64,000 bases of DNA from Bacillota bacterium (GTDB lineage: Bacteria; Bacillota; Clostridia; Lachnospirales; Lachnospiraceae). The notes under the pieces are model-generated. The model was not told the origin of the DNA and ran no database searches. It worked only from the letters and a program-made list of their open reading frames with translations. Location: assembly GCA_023421505.1 (NCBI GenBank), contig JAEZTJ010000082.1, positions 1 through 64,000 of the forward strand. The letters run 5' to 3'. Below, one piece after another: positions 6,673-15,976 of this stretch (position 1 is the stretch's first letter; each line of letters opens with the position of its first letter). The position numbers were made by a program, and so were the translations under genes.

Positions 6673-7692
6673 TTATTGAAGCTTTTTCAGTCCGTAATTT
6701 AGTAATTTATTAGAATCTTCCCAACGCCCCATCATAGTCGAATTCATAACAACGCTGATGACAGTGCCCTGTTCGTTTTTTGCTGCTGAAATCAGACACC
6801 TTCCTGCCATCGATGTCGTTCCTGTTTTTAGTCCGATTGCATTTGAGTTGTACCATTCGCTTTCTTTGTTTAATAAGGCATTTGAGTTTTTCCAAAAGTG
6901 CCTTTCTCCGCTGCTTGCGGTTGCATTTAAGCTGCATTTCTTCGTAATCTTCAATATAGTGCTGTTATTTGTGGCAGCTAAGGCTATTCTGCTCATATCG
7001 TATGCCGTAGTATACTGCCCCTTTGCATCATATCCATCCGGAGTAATAAAGCAGGAATTCTCTGCACCTAATTCTTTTGCCTTTTCATTCATAAGACGGG
7101 AAAATTCTTTGACAGCATCCATAGTTTTTGCTTTATGATTCTTAAGCGATTTCTTACCTACGTAAGCTGCCGCAACATAAGCTGCGTCATTCCCAGAAGG
7201 AAGCAGCATAGCAGCAAGCAGCGTATTAATATCTAGGACCTCACCTTGCTTTAGTCCTGCGGTCGAAGAATCACCGGCAATCATTTTGATTGATTCTCCA
7301 ATTTTTATCTTTTCACTCGTTTTACACCAGTCCAAAACCACTAATGAAGTGAGTAATTTTGTAGTACTTCCGGGAAATACTGGCGCTGTTGCATTTTTTC
7401 TAAATAAAACCTTACCTTCTTCTGTGATTAAAATAGCTGATGCAGCAGCGACAGATAGGTCAGGGTTTTGAATATTAAGTTCTTTTTTTACTTTCTTACT
7501 GCAACTAAGCTCAGGAATATAGGACATATAATCCACTGAATTCTCATCAAATATAAGCGGTAGAGAATTATTAACAGCAGCATATGCCGGGGTCCCGTCT
7601 GTTAAGCTATTGCTAGGGAAAAAGGGTAGTGAATTACTGGTTAATACTGTGCATAGCAATATCGCTATGATTAGTTTTGATAATTTACGCAT
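6673..7692 (-). CDS. D-alanyl-D-alanine carboxypeptidase (S11 family, low-MW PBP)
   Basis: This enzyme trims the terminal D-Ala of peptidoglycan stem peptides outside the membrane. The 339-residue protein has an N-terminal signal peptide (about residues 1-25) and the three penicillin-binding motifs: S109-T-T-K112, S166-G-N168 and K289-T-G291. It ends soon after the catalytic domain and lacks the longer C-terminal beta domain and amphipathic anchor of DacA-type enzymes. Its place behind spoIIID suggests a possible sporulation role like DacF, but it has its own upstream promoter. GGATAAGGAG precedes the ATG. The family call is firm; the exact paralogue is not. Confidence 0.88.
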   Translation of the reverse strand: MRKLSKLIIAILLCTVLTSNSLPFFPSNSLTDGTPAYAAVNNSLPLIFDENSVDYMSYIPELSCSKKVKKELNIQNPDLSVAAASAILITEEGKVLFRKNATAPVFPGSTTKLLTSLVVLDWCKTSEKIKIGESIKMIAGDSSTAGLKQGEVLDINTLLAAMLLPSGNDAAYVAAAYVGKKSLKNHKAKTMDAVKEFSRLMNEKAKELGAENSCFITPDGYDAKGQYTTAYDMSRIALAATNNSTILKITKKCSLNATASSGERHFWKNSNALLNKESEWYNSNAIGLKTGTTSMAGRCLISAAKNEQGTVISVVMNSTMMGRWEDSNKLLNYGLKKLQ

Positions 7693-7725
7693 TGATCTTC
7701 TCCTTATCCTTTGTTACTTCAGCTT

Positions 7726-7734
7726 ATTATATCA
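7726..7734 (-). promoter_or_regulatory. Extended -10 promoter of the carboxypeptidase gene
   Basis: TGATATAAT on the minus strand is a TG-N-TATAAT extended -10, about 40 bases before the ATG. No clear -35 is present. Confidence 0.45.
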
Positions 7735-7874
7735 GTTCACAGCATATAATTCGACAATTATATGCAGAAATATATCACAAAACCCAGATATAATTTTGTA
7801 TCCATTCCCAATAATGATATCGTATAGTATGCATCTTCCTGTATGTTAAATTCATTTAAAAATTAGGATCGGAG

Positions 7875-7914
7875 ATTACGAAACTATATAGTTTTATTAA
7901 TCTGTATCGCAATT
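7875..7914. repeat. Internally deleted remnant of the palindromic element
   Basis: The sequence from ATTACGAAACTATATAG matches one end of the element at 60694. It jumps after about 30 bases straight to the opposite end, TCGCAATTT. It lies about 90 bases upstream of the unknown gene at 8003. Confidence 0.6.
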
Positions 7915-8002
7915 TCCAAATATTAAATATTCTTTAAGGGGGTACATATATTTACCAATTCATCCGATATTGTTATATATAGAGTATGAATCGGGTGAGC
8001 AA

Positions 8003-8761
8003 ATGGTTATTGAAATTGATATCAAGATAGAAGACAGCGATGGCAGGGTACTGCATCGATTTGAAAATAGATTTGATGAACAGGATAATTCCCTTGATAC
8101 ACAAGAATATCATGATTCTACGGATAAAGACTTTGATGAATTTCTATCTGAATATTTATCCTACAGCGGCTATCTCCTCCGGGAAAAATTATTCTCAGGT
8201 CTAAACAGCACAAAAGCAAAGAAGGCTAAGACCGTCCGCAAGAACAAGACAAAGAAATTACCCGATACAGATAAAGTCATCGGCTACGAGGATAGCGAAT
8301 TAGAATACAGGATACGGATAGGGGACGATAAGGTTTTAATAGGTAGAATCCCTCTTAAGCTGGAGCCTTCTACTAGTAATGTAAAGCTACTTCTTTGCAG
8401 TGAAGATGGCGAAATGCCTCATAATATTGAAGCTAACTCTTCAAATGATCCTATCCATAATAACAGTGGTGAATGTACTGCCTCTGTGTACACTGAGTAT
8501 GCTTCTACTTCGCATAACCTTGATTCAGAATTCAATGATGTAGATGATACTACAACCGAATATCCTACTTCTGATTATACTGCTATAAATTTATCCTCTT
8601 CTAACACTGATACTTTATTAAAATCAACTTCCTCAGAAAAAGAGGAAGCTGAATTAGATAATATCTTAAATTTTGCAATGATAAAGGCAATCCAAAAATA
8701 TGAATCTAATCTATCTCCCGGCTGGGATGAAATGAATCTGGCACAAGTGGAAACAGACTAA
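8003..8761 (+). CDS. Unknown acidic protein
   Basis: I do not recognise a family. From the ATG at 8003 (GGGTGAG upstream; an in-frame TTG at 7970 has no ribosome site) the protein has 252 residues and no signal peptide or membrane helix. An N-terminal beta-rich part begins VIEIDIKIEDSDG. A short lysine-rich basic patch follows (KAKKAKTVRKNKTKK), then another beta-rich part with RIRIGDDKVLIGRIPLKL, and finally a long Ser/Thr/Asp/Asn-rich linker of low complexity. It is the only plus-strand gene in the first 48 kb. Codon use looks ordinary. It may be a lineage-specific protein. Confidence 0.6.
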   Translation: MVIEIDIKIEDSDGRVLHRFENRFDEQDNSLDTQEYHDSTDKDFDEFLSEYLSYSGYLLREKLFSGLNSTKAKKAKTVRKNKTKKLPDTDKVIGYEDSELEYRIRIGDDKVLIGRIPLKLEPSTSNVKLLLCSEDGEMPHNIEANSSNDPIHNNSGECTASVYTEYASTSHNLDSEFNDVDDTTTEYPTSDYTAINLSSSNTDTLLKSTSSEKEEAELDNILNFAMIKAIQKYESNLSPGWDEMNLAQVETD

Positions 8762-8775
8762 TAAATATTATTTTT

Positions 8776-8930
8776 TTACTTAACCTTTCCGTAATAGCAT
8801 TTGAGTGGTTGAACCTCTATGCCAATCATACAATTATTACAATTAATACACTTTGATTCACTTTGTCTGCCTTCTTTAAATTTCTTCACAATATCCGGTT
8901 CGATAATGAAGGGTCTTGACATTGTATAAA
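8776..8930 (-). pseudogene. 3' remnant of an NADH:flavin oxidoreductase (old yellow enzyme) gene
   Basis: The minus strand encodes about 50 residues starting MIYTMSRPFIIEPDIVKKF and continuing with CINCNNC before a stop at 8776. This matches the C-terminal tail of the OYE-like TIM barrel, where SRPxIxEPD precedes the cysteine cluster. No in-frame barrel lies upstream, because the thioredoxin-GH8 gene ends at 9020. It looks like the tail of a decayed or deleted gene at the edge of the exopolysaccharide operon. Confidence 0.6.
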
Positions 8931-9019
8931 TCATGACTGAAGTTGATCAGCATATGATCCGTTATAGTCTTTCTGCCAGTGGCAGCTTTCACAGGCTAAT
9001 AGGATACGAATTTATGACC

Positions 9020-10660
9020 TCAATCTCGGTAAGAGTCTGTTTGGCTCTGGAGATATCCGTAAGTAAGTAACGCCATACATTGATCAAAGGAATAGATATC
9101 CTCTCCCTCCTTCGCAGTAAAGGCACCATTAAAGGTAGTCCCGGTATCATTAATTCGTAATGCTTCCATCCTTGCTATCGCCCTGGTGACAATATTCTGG
9201 TTACCGATGATCTCTCCTATTCTGGCAGCAATAGCATAAATTGCCGTAGACTCATAATTAAAATCCTTTACCACTTCTCCTGCAACGGTATACCTTGCCT
9301 TTATTCCGCCCTTCTGTAAGGCTGCTTCCAGCCAGTCAACCGTCTCTTGCTTTATTTCTCCAACCTCGGCCAGATGAAGCAGCGTAAGAACCGCCTCGGC
9401 CATATTTAAATCCGCAGAGCTATATTTCTTTTTCTTGTAATCGTACCAACTATAATAAAACGGAAATTCCTTACTGATATAACCTTCCGCGATCAATTTC
9501 AGTGATTGTTCATAGAAATCAGTTTCATTACTTATAGCTTTCACTAACAATGAAATTGCTTCCAAATCTAAAAAACTCAGTGTAATACGATCAGACCTTC
9601 TATCCTCTTTGATGTCATAACAGTCTATAAAACCATTTGGTATCGTATTATATTTCAGTATACTTTCTCCCCAGGGTTTCAGAACCTCCTCATAACCACC
9701 CCAAAGACGATCGGCATTCACTAGTGCTTTATATATTCGAAGATCATCCACAAGCGCATTCGAGGAGGCTTTTTTCTTCTCCTTGCTTACCCTCCAGCCA
9801 GTCAAATAATTGGAAAACTGCATATACTTTCTGACATACGCAAGACTTCTTTGAAATAATTCTCTATCCTTCTTAACTACCGCGTACTCCATCAATATTC
9901 CCTGTGATTCACTCAACACATCATAGCCGGAGGGCGAAGCTTTATCAATTTCCTGATAATTCGTATGTACACCCCCGTCCTCTCCCATCAATTTATTAGT
10001 GACAAAATCTTCGGTAGCGTAGGCTCCCCCTAGCCTTACATAATGAAGCAATGCCTCCAATTGATCTGCAGCTTTCGTTATCCCTGGTATACAGCATCTT
10101 AAGATACCTTGACTGTCAACCCCTAGCAGTGTCGGTACAATCTTTATACCAAGACTTTGATAGGCCTTCAGTTCTTCATCAAAAAAAGTGGGAAAGGGAA
10201 CACTTTTCTCCTTTAAATAGTCAAGAGCCTGATCTTTCGTCTCCTTCTTTCCATCCAATTTATCAACCAGAATAAATTCCATATCTTCATATTGATCTAG
10301 AAGCTTTGAAAACGCCCCCATAGACTCAAACTCCTGCTTACAATATTTGCACCAGCTAGCCCAGAACAGGAGTATAACATTCTTCCCCTTATATTCACTT
10401 AGGTTTACTGCCGTTCCTTTATCATCATAAAAAGTAAGCTCAGGCATCTTCTCATTCAGCTGTATACCAGTAGGGTAATAGTTCATCTCATCTGCAAGCA
10501 CTTCCTTCCCTTTATTATTTGTTAAAGTTTCTGTCTGTGCTACTGATCCCAGATACCACTGCGAAGCTAGGAGTACTCCACAAGTCAGAATAACTATAGC
10601 AGCAACGATAATCCCCAGCCTGCAAAGCCTTTCCAGACGATTTTCCTCAGAGTGTTTCAC
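9020..10660 (-). CDS. Thioredoxin-like / GH8-like fusion, exported, exopolysaccharide operon
   Basis: This 546-residue protein starts at a GTG, with one N-terminal membrane helix (about 15-38) that should leave the rest outside the cell. Residues about 65-210 form a TlpA/ResA-like thioredoxin domain with W103-C-K-Y-C107 and a cis-Pro motif (IVPTLLGV). Residues about 225-540 resemble an (alpha/alpha)6 GH8 enzyme of the BcsZ type. GYDVLSESQGILMEYA carries E251 at the position of the GH8 acid, and VDDLRIYKALVNADRLWG carries the conserved aspartate. BcsZ-type glycanases accompany cellulose-like synthases, which fits the BcsB-like and GT2 genes upstream. It is last in the operon, 33 bases after the GT-C gene. 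The domain fusion is unusual, and the activity of either half is inferred. Confidence 0.72.
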   Translation of the reverse strand: MKHSEENRLERLCRLGIIVAAIVILTCGVLLASQWYLGSVAQTETLTNNKGKEVLADEMNYYPTGIQLNEKMPELTFYDDKGTAVNLSEYKGKNVILLFWASWCKYCKQEFESMGAFSKLLDQYEDMEFILVDKLDGKKETKDQALDYLKEKSVPFPTFFDEELKAYQSLGIKIVPTLLGVDSQGILRCCIPGITKAADQLEALLHYVRLGGAYATEDFVTNKLMGEDGGVHTNYQEIDKASPSGYDVLSESQGILMEYAVVKKDRELFQRSLAYVRKYMQFSNYLTGWRVSKEKKKASSNALVDDLRIYKALVNADRLWGGYEEVLKPWGESILKYNTIPNGFIDCYDIKEDRRSDRITLSFLDLEAISLLVKAISNETDFYEQSLKLIAEGYISKEFPFYYSWYDYKKKKYSSADLNMAEAVLTLLHLAEVGEIKQETVDWLEAALQKGGIKARYTVAGEVVKDFNYESTAIYAIAARIGEIIGNQNIVTRAIARMEALRINDTGTTFNGAFTAKEGEDIYSFDQCMALLTYGYLQSQTDSYRD

Positions 10661-10693
10661 TTTTTTTCCTGCCTTTCAATCATTATCTAATTC

Positions 10694-13441
10694 TTATTTA
10701 TGCTTTATTTTTACGGAAGGCTGTTTTCCCCTTACATGGTTTCTGGACAACTTTTTCTTTGTACTTGCCTTCCTATCCTTCCGGTTATAAGACTGATTTT
10801 CTAGTGTTGGCTTCTGCATGGAATTTTCTAATAATACGCGAATAACCTGCTTTGAAAATTCTCTAATGGAGTTCTCTAAAATCTCCTGAAGCTCCTGCTC
10901 TGATAATACAAATTGAATATTTGAGGCTTTATCAATTTTCTGGTGACTGCTTGATACCCTCCTGGCAGTTGATCTCCTCTCCTTAGATATAGCACCGGTA
11001 CTCTTCTTATCTACTGCTGAGTGATTCATTTCAGTTTTGCTAACAATATCAGTTAATTCACTGTTCCCAATTATTTTTCTATCTTCTGATTTTTCTTTAT
11101 CAGTTTTTTTCTTACATGCCTTATTTTGAATATTGATTACTTCTATTCTCTTTTTTCTTAATTCATCTTCTTTTTTATCAACTGCCACTTTTTTATTTTC
11201 TGGTTCTTTTTTATTTTCAGGTTCTTTGTTATTTTCTGACACTTTTATATTTTCTGGCACTTTTATATTTTCTGGCACTTTTTTATTTTCTAGCACTTTT
11301 TTATTTTCTGGTTCTCTTTTAACCTCTGTTTTTTCTCTATTACCTATTTTTATTCCCTCTTCTATTTTTCTTCTGACACCTACTATTTTCTTCTCTTCTA
11401 CCTTTCCTCTCTTAGCTATTTCTTTCCCCTCTTCTATTCTTGCCCTGACACCTACTATTTTCTTCTCCTCTGTCCTTCCTCTCTTGTCTACTTTTAACCC
11501 ATCTTCTATACTTGCTCTGTCACCTGCTACATTAATCTTCTCGGTAACATTTATATTCTCAGCTACATTTTTCTTCTCTTCTACTTTTCCTTTATCAACC
11601 GTTTCTCCCTTATCCAATATTATTTCCTTGCCATAGGCTTTCTTTGTTTCAATACTCTCCTTCGCCTCAGCCCTAACTGCTAACCCATCAGATTGGTATG
11701 CCTTGGTCGCTGTTATGGTGATATGCCCTTCCTTGATTGCATCTATAATATTGATCGGCTTCAATTCATTCGTCCCGATAACTGCCAGATCATTCGCCTT
11801 TTGTTTCTCCAAAGTAACGGCAGCTTCTGAAGTATCTCCCCTCATAGGAAAGGTATCAAATGCTCCTGATTTTATCAGCATTTTCATTTGCGTTTGCTTA
11901 AGGTATCGATTAAACAGGAAGCCCATTCCAACTGCTGCCATTATGGCAAAATTCTGCAGCAAATAATAGTGGTAACGGTTTTGCATTTCCACGAGGAGAT
12001 GCATTACTACCGCACCCACAAAAAATACGGCAAATACCTGCGCATTATTATCCTTAAAAAAAAGATAGCCGGCTCCAATTATGCTTAAAAATACAATAAA
12101 CAGATAATATATATTATTGAGATCAGCCAGATGATAAAGAGAAGCCTCCTTTTGCGGCGTCAACAACCCCTGATTATTCATCGTAACGATATTAGTCGTA
12201 GTTGCATAATCGTCATTGGACCAGATTAAATAAAATTTTTTAGCCATCAGCTCAAGAATACCCTGAGGATTCTGTTTTAGCTCTTCTATCGCCTTATCCA
12301 TACAGATACGATTGGTTTCATTCGCTGAACCTGTCTCTTTATAGGTATCAAACAAAAAATCCATCGTCTCTTCACTATGTCCACCATCACTTATTGTATG
12401 TAAGCCTACCATTAAGCTGTATCCGGTAGCACCAGAACCGGCAACCTCCTTCTGTATCGCAACTGATATTCCGGCAGAAATAAACTGCGAGCAAAGTACA
12501 TAGCCAAGAATAATAAAAGCAGCCCGGAATATTCCCTTTGAGAGGAAGATTGTGCTGACAGACAGCTCGGTAATACTTTTTTGATAGGTCAATTTTTGAT
12601 TAAAGAAAATAAAACAAAGGATAAGAGCAAGAAAAAACGCGAAAGACATTGGACGAATCGCAGAGGCTATAGAAAGCAGGATACCAATCAGCAGATGAAG
12701 CAAAAGCACCAAGCTTACCCGGGAGGCTTTATTACAGCTTCTCATTACGATCACCATCAGTAATGCAGCCCCATACAAAAAGAAGCAAAAGGTTGCCTCA
12801 GAACCATTAATATTCGAGAATATAATTTGCGAAGGCCAAAAACAGCTGATAATAAGGGAAGCAATTCCAGCCACACGACTCACCAGATATCTTCCGATGC
12901 CATAACAAAATAACGCTGTCAGAACCGAGAGAACAGCATTAAAATAGAGACATACCTCCGGCGCCTTACCAAATATTCGCAGTACGATTGACAAAAGGTA
13001 GGAATACCCGAAGGTATGAGGAAACAGTGCGATATATTCATTGTTAGATTTTTCTAACAGCGTATGATCCTTAATCATGCCTGCAACATCATAATAGAAT
13101 TTGTAATCCGATTCCATGTTTAAAGGATTCGTCTTAATATAATTAATACGAAGTGTCAGACCAATAATCAAAACTGATAGGATTATCAGGATTTCTGCAA
13201 ATATGGCCAGCCTTCTCATTGGCCTTAGGAGCTTAATGACTACTGGCCTTGTTACGAGATAAAAGAGACTATTAATCACAATAAATGCAGCAAAGCAGCC
13301 TGCAAGCAGGGCTGCCTGCGCAAAATAAGAGTAAGGCTTCTGTGAACCGAAGCCCGATATTCCGAAAATTAGTATTAAAACGCTTGCTGCCATATAAAGG
13401 AGCAGTGATAGATAAATAAACCAGTTTCTTCGTAAGTTCAT
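10694..13441 (-). CDS. GT-C-type membrane glycosyltransferase-like protein with long repeat tail
   Basis: The 915-residue protein has about 500 residues of polytopic membrane domain resembling GT39/PMT-like (GT-C) glycosyltransferases. An acidic stretch, MESDYKFYYDVAGMIKD, lies in the first large loop, where GT-C enzymes carry catalytic acids. After the last helix comes a highly charged Lys/Glu-rich tail of nearly 400 residues. The tail holds three 24-residue repeats (GVRARIEEG...VEEKKIV) and then about seven 6-residue repeats of the type KKVPEN. The first half probably glycosylates or modifies a lipid-linked or nascent glycan at the membrane. The role of the tail is unknown. It lies 55 bases after the BcsB-like gene. 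Confidence 0.62.
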   Translation of the reverse strand: MNLRRNWFIYLSLLLYMAASVLILIFGISGFGSQKPYSYFAQAALLAGCFAAFIVINSLFYLVTRPVVIKLLRPMRRLAIFAEILIILSVLIIGLTLRINYIKTNPLNMESDYKFYYDVAGMIKDHTLLEKSNNEYIALFPHTFGYSYLLSIVLRIFGKAPEVCLYFNAVLSVLTALFCYGIGRYLVSRVAGIASLIISCFWPSQIIFSNINGSEATFCFFLYGAALLMVIVMRSCNKASRVSLVLLLHLLIGILLSIASAIRPMSFAFFLALILCFIFFNQKLTYQKSITELSVSTIFLSKGIFRAAFIILGYVLCSQFISAGISVAIQKEVAGSGATGYSLMVGLHTISDGGHSEETMDFLFDTYKETGSANETNRICMDKAIEELKQNPQGILELMAKKFYLIWSNDDYATTTNIVTMNNQGLLTPQKEASLYHLADLNNIYYLFIVFLSIIGAGYLFFKDNNAQVFAVFFVGAVVMHLLVEMQNRYHYYLLQNFAIMAAVGMGFLFNRYLKQTQMKMLIKSGAFDTFPMRGDTSEAAVTLEKQKANDLAVIGTNELKPINIIDAIKEGHITITATKAYQSDGLAVRAEAKESIETKKAYGKEIILDKGETVDKGKVEEKKNVAENINVTEKINVAGDRASIEDGLKVDKRGRTEEKKIVGVRARIEEGKEIAKRGKVEEKKIVGVRRKIEEGIKIGNREKTEVKREPENKKVLENKKVPENIKVPENIKVSENNKEPENKKEPENKKVAVDKKEDELRKKRIEVINIQNKACKKKTDKEKSEDRKIIGNSELTDIVSKTEMNHSAVDKKSTGAISKERRSTARRVSSSHQKIDKASNIQFVLSEQELQEILENSIREFSKQVIRVLLENSMQKPTLENQSYNRKDRKASTKKKLSRNHVRGKQPSVKIKHK
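11178..11329 (-). repeat. In-frame 18-bp tandem repeat (VNTR)
   Basis: About seven 18-bp units encode 6-residue repeats of the form [KI]K[VE][PLS]EN inside the tail of the GT-C protein. The length is a multiple of three, so unit gain or loss would keep the frame. Confidence 0.8.
11318..11535 (-). repeat. In-frame 72-bp tandem repeat
   Basis: Three units of about 72 bp encode 24-residue repeats beginning GDRAS, GVRAR and GVRRK. The marker CACCTACTATTTTCTTCT recurs 72 bases apart on the plus strand. It adjoins the 18-bp repeat, and together they make up most of the charged tail. Confidence 0.75.
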
Positions 13442-13496
13442 TTCGTACCTCTTCTAAATGCTAGACAGTAGCTGCTTATGCCTATGTGCCTCATAA

Positions 13497-15962
13497 TTAT
13501 TTATCCTCTTCTCTATGATTCCTTTTATTTCTCATCAGGATTATAATTGCAGAAAGCAGTAGTAGCAGCATGGCTGCGACAGCCATTATTGTGAATATCA
13601 CCGGCTGTTTATTTTCTCTTATAAATTGTGAAATAGTCGGCCTACTATCGAAATTATGCTTTTCTATAAATTGAAAGCTTTTCGTATCCAAATCCTTATC
13701 TATTAATACACAGTCTCCCTTAAGCTCTGTGTGCTTCCTTTTTGCAGCCAGAAATTGCAGTGCCCGCTTGCTGGTATCTTCATTCGTGGTGCAAACAGTA
13801 AGGATTGCTCTATCCCTAGCATAGGGGGATTCAAGCAGTTCAAAAGCGGCAACCTCCTGCGAATACTGTTCTGAGAGTATTAAATTTTTACTGCTTTGGA
13901 ATGCTTTCCCCTGTTCCTCGAATTGAAAATAAAGTCTGTTATTTATTTTTCTTAAAAAGCTGTTCGATTTAACGTTGCCTGCCGTTATTATGTTATAATC
14001 AGAATCTGCTTCATCAAATTCACTCGCCCTTATTACTTTAAAATCACCATAGGGTAAAGTCTGATAACTGTACAAGCTCATCGTTTTACCAAGCAAATTC
14101 AATTCTGCATCAGACGGATTGTCACTTGTTATCACTAGTACATTGTTAAATACTCCCATACTTTGAAATGGTGATGGAAAATAATCAAAGGAAATATTAC
14201 TATTCTCTCTGGCAGGCAGATATAACTCAGAATCCTCTGTAACATACGCCCAGGGCATCTCCTCCTGTCTCATTGTACAGAATAAATCCTGTATTTCTAA
14301 ATCAAAGGCTATCTTGATACTTTGTAAGGAGGTGCCAACAATATCTTGCGGAACCACAAAGGCAAGCTCATCTCCAGAGGTATTTTCCTTCGACAGCTTT
14401 TTACTGGCAATCGGGATATCTCCCCAATATACGGTGATTAACGATCTATTAAAATCCAGATTCTCGCTGTACCGAAACTTTAATGATATCTTTCCGGCAG
14501 AGGAAAGCGCATAGTCTTTCCCAAAGGGGAGATATAGTATTTCTTCTTTATGAAAGGGACCGATGAAAGTCAGTCCGCTCCCCACCAGATCCTTAATTGT
14601 ATAGCTTCCGGCAACCAGCTGGCTTAATAATCTCTCTTTATAGGCACTCTCGGCACTATTTTCATTAGCAAAGGTAAGACTTAATTTTTCCTGGCTACGT
14701 CTATTTTCATCAAGCAGTAGATGGACTGCTTCCAAAAGGTTTGCCTCTTTATCCGCAACAATCATAAGCATCGGATTACCTGCTTCGTCCTCGACAAAAC
14801 GTAGCATCGCGCGGGAGGATAAATCAATCTTCGAAGGGTCACTGTCATTATCCATATCACTTTTTATATACCTTTTCAAAGCATCCGGAAGATTATCCGC
14901 CTTAAAGACCGCTATCTTATTCTTAGCAGCTTGTATTTCTGCTTCACTATATCTACCAAACGCTATTTCATTCGTCTCTTCTGTCTGACTGCTTAAATCT
15001 GCCATCAGATAAAGCGCAGCAGTAAGCTCACCATTCGCTGCGTTATCAGAAACCATTACTGCGGTGGTTTTTCCTGTCGGATCCGCTGTAGAAACAAAGG
15101 GATAGGGGTACAGGCTGATTTTATGCTCGGGATCCTTCAATTCATAACCTGCATATATGTAGGAATCTTCCTCAATATTAATCCAATTCGCCTGTGACTG
15201 GTCCTCCGTACAGCCTTCATAATCAAAGATTCTAACGTAGGAGACCGCTTCTATAACATTATAGCCAGCTTTAAGCAGCTTTAAGGGAAGGATTACATTC
15301 GCAAGCTGGGTTTTTCCCTCCTGATAGTAAATATGTATAGACTGAACAGGTACATGATTAACCAGTATGGTTAAGGAGGCCGGAATATCCTCCTTAATCA
15401 GCTTACTTACCTCATATTCAAGCTGGACATAGACGAACCTTGTATCCCAATATTCCGGGATATTAAAATACATTGTACCGGATGCTAAGATACCCTTAAG
15501 AACCTGAGTTGTATCGTATCGAAAATATTTTTGATAGCTTGTATGCGGGATATCCGGTAAAGAAGCATTCGGCGCTTCTCCCAGTAAAGGATCAGAATCT
15601 AAAATCTGATTAAGAACTTCCCCACCTGATATACCCTGATCTTGAGTAACAGCCATACTATCTATTCCGTTGTTTTCTTCCAGTGTATCAGCTTGATTTA
15701 CCTTATCCTTTAAAGCAGCTTCCTCAGCTGATTTATTATCCGCATCCTTTATCTTATTACTATCCTTGGCATTATTCTTATTGACATTCTTCTTATTGGC
15801 ATTCTTCTCGTCTTTTATTTTCGTGTTTTCAGTATTCTCACTATGCTTTGCCTTCGATGGAGCAGCCCAGACCTCGGTTATAGATCTTTCTGAACATACG
15901 GTTACAAGCATCGTAAAGCATACGATCAGTATGGTAATTCTTTTATGGAGATATCTTCTCAT
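13497..15962 (-). CDS. BcsB-like exported subunit of an exopolysaccharide synthase
   Basis: About 821 residues, with an N-terminal signal segment (ITILIVCFTMLVTVC), a low-complexity Lys/Asn linker (about 40-90), a large beta-rich extracellular part and a single C-terminal membrane helix followed by RNKRNHREEDK. This layout matches BcsB, which guides a nascent beta-glucan out of the synthase and anchors to it through its C-terminal helix. Fragments such as YFNIPEYWD, LTILVNHVPVQSI and FDYFPSPFQSMG resemble BcsB carbohydrate-binding-domain segments. I prefer the ATG at 15962 (AAAAGGAC 8 bases upstream) to one at 16028 inside the synthase gene. It directly follows the GT2 synthase, as bcsB follows bcsA. 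The identity of the glycan is not shown. Confidence 0.75.
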   Translation of the reverse strand: MRRYLHKRITILIVCFTMLVTVCSERSITEVWAAPSKAKHSENTENTKIKDEKNANKKNVNKNNAKDSNKIKDADNKSAEEAALKDKVNQADTLEENNGIDSMAVTQDQGISGGEVLNQILDSDPLLGEAPNASLPDIPHTSYQKYFRYDTTQVLKGILASGTMYFNIPEYWDTRFVYVQLEYEVSKLIKEDIPASLTILVNHVPVQSIHIYYQEGKTQLANVILPLKLLKAGYNVIEAVSYVRIFDYEGCTEDQSQANWINIEEDSYIYAGYELKDPEHKISLYPYPFVSTADPTGKTTAVMVSDNAANGELTAALYLMADLSSQTEETNEIAFGRYSEAEIQAAKNKIAVFKADNLPDALKRYIKSDMDNDSDPSKIDLSSRAMLRFVEDEAGNPMLMIVADKEANLLEAVHLLLDENRRSQEKLSLTFANENSAESAYKERLLSQLVAGSYTIKDLVGSGLTFIGPFHKEEILYLPFGKDYALSSAGKISLKFRYSENLDFNRSLITVYWGDIPIASKKLSKENTSGDELAFVVPQDIVGTSLQSIKIAFDLEIQDLFCTMRQEEMPWAYVTEDSELYLPARENSNISFDYFPSPFQSMGVFNNVLVITSDNPSDAELNLLGKTMSLYSYQTLPYGDFKVIRASEFDEADSDYNIITAGNVKSNSFLRKINNRLYFQFEEQGKAFQSSKNLILSEQYSQEVAAFELLESPYARDRAILTVCTTNEDTSKRALQFLAAKRKHTELKGDCVLIDKDLDTKSFQFIEKHNFDSRPTISQFIRENKQPVIFTIMAVAAMLLLLLSAIIILMRNKRNHREEDK

Positions 15963-15976
15963 ATACATAGTCCTTT

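Noticed and set aside
11178..11535. Tandem repeats as a CRISPR array
   Set aside because: Units are contiguous, in frame with a protein and lack unique spacers.
11133..11636. Long plus-strand ORF with repeated FSGSLLFS-like residues
   Set aside because: It is the antisense reading of the Lys/Glu repeat tail of the membrane glycosyltransferase gene and has no ribosome site.
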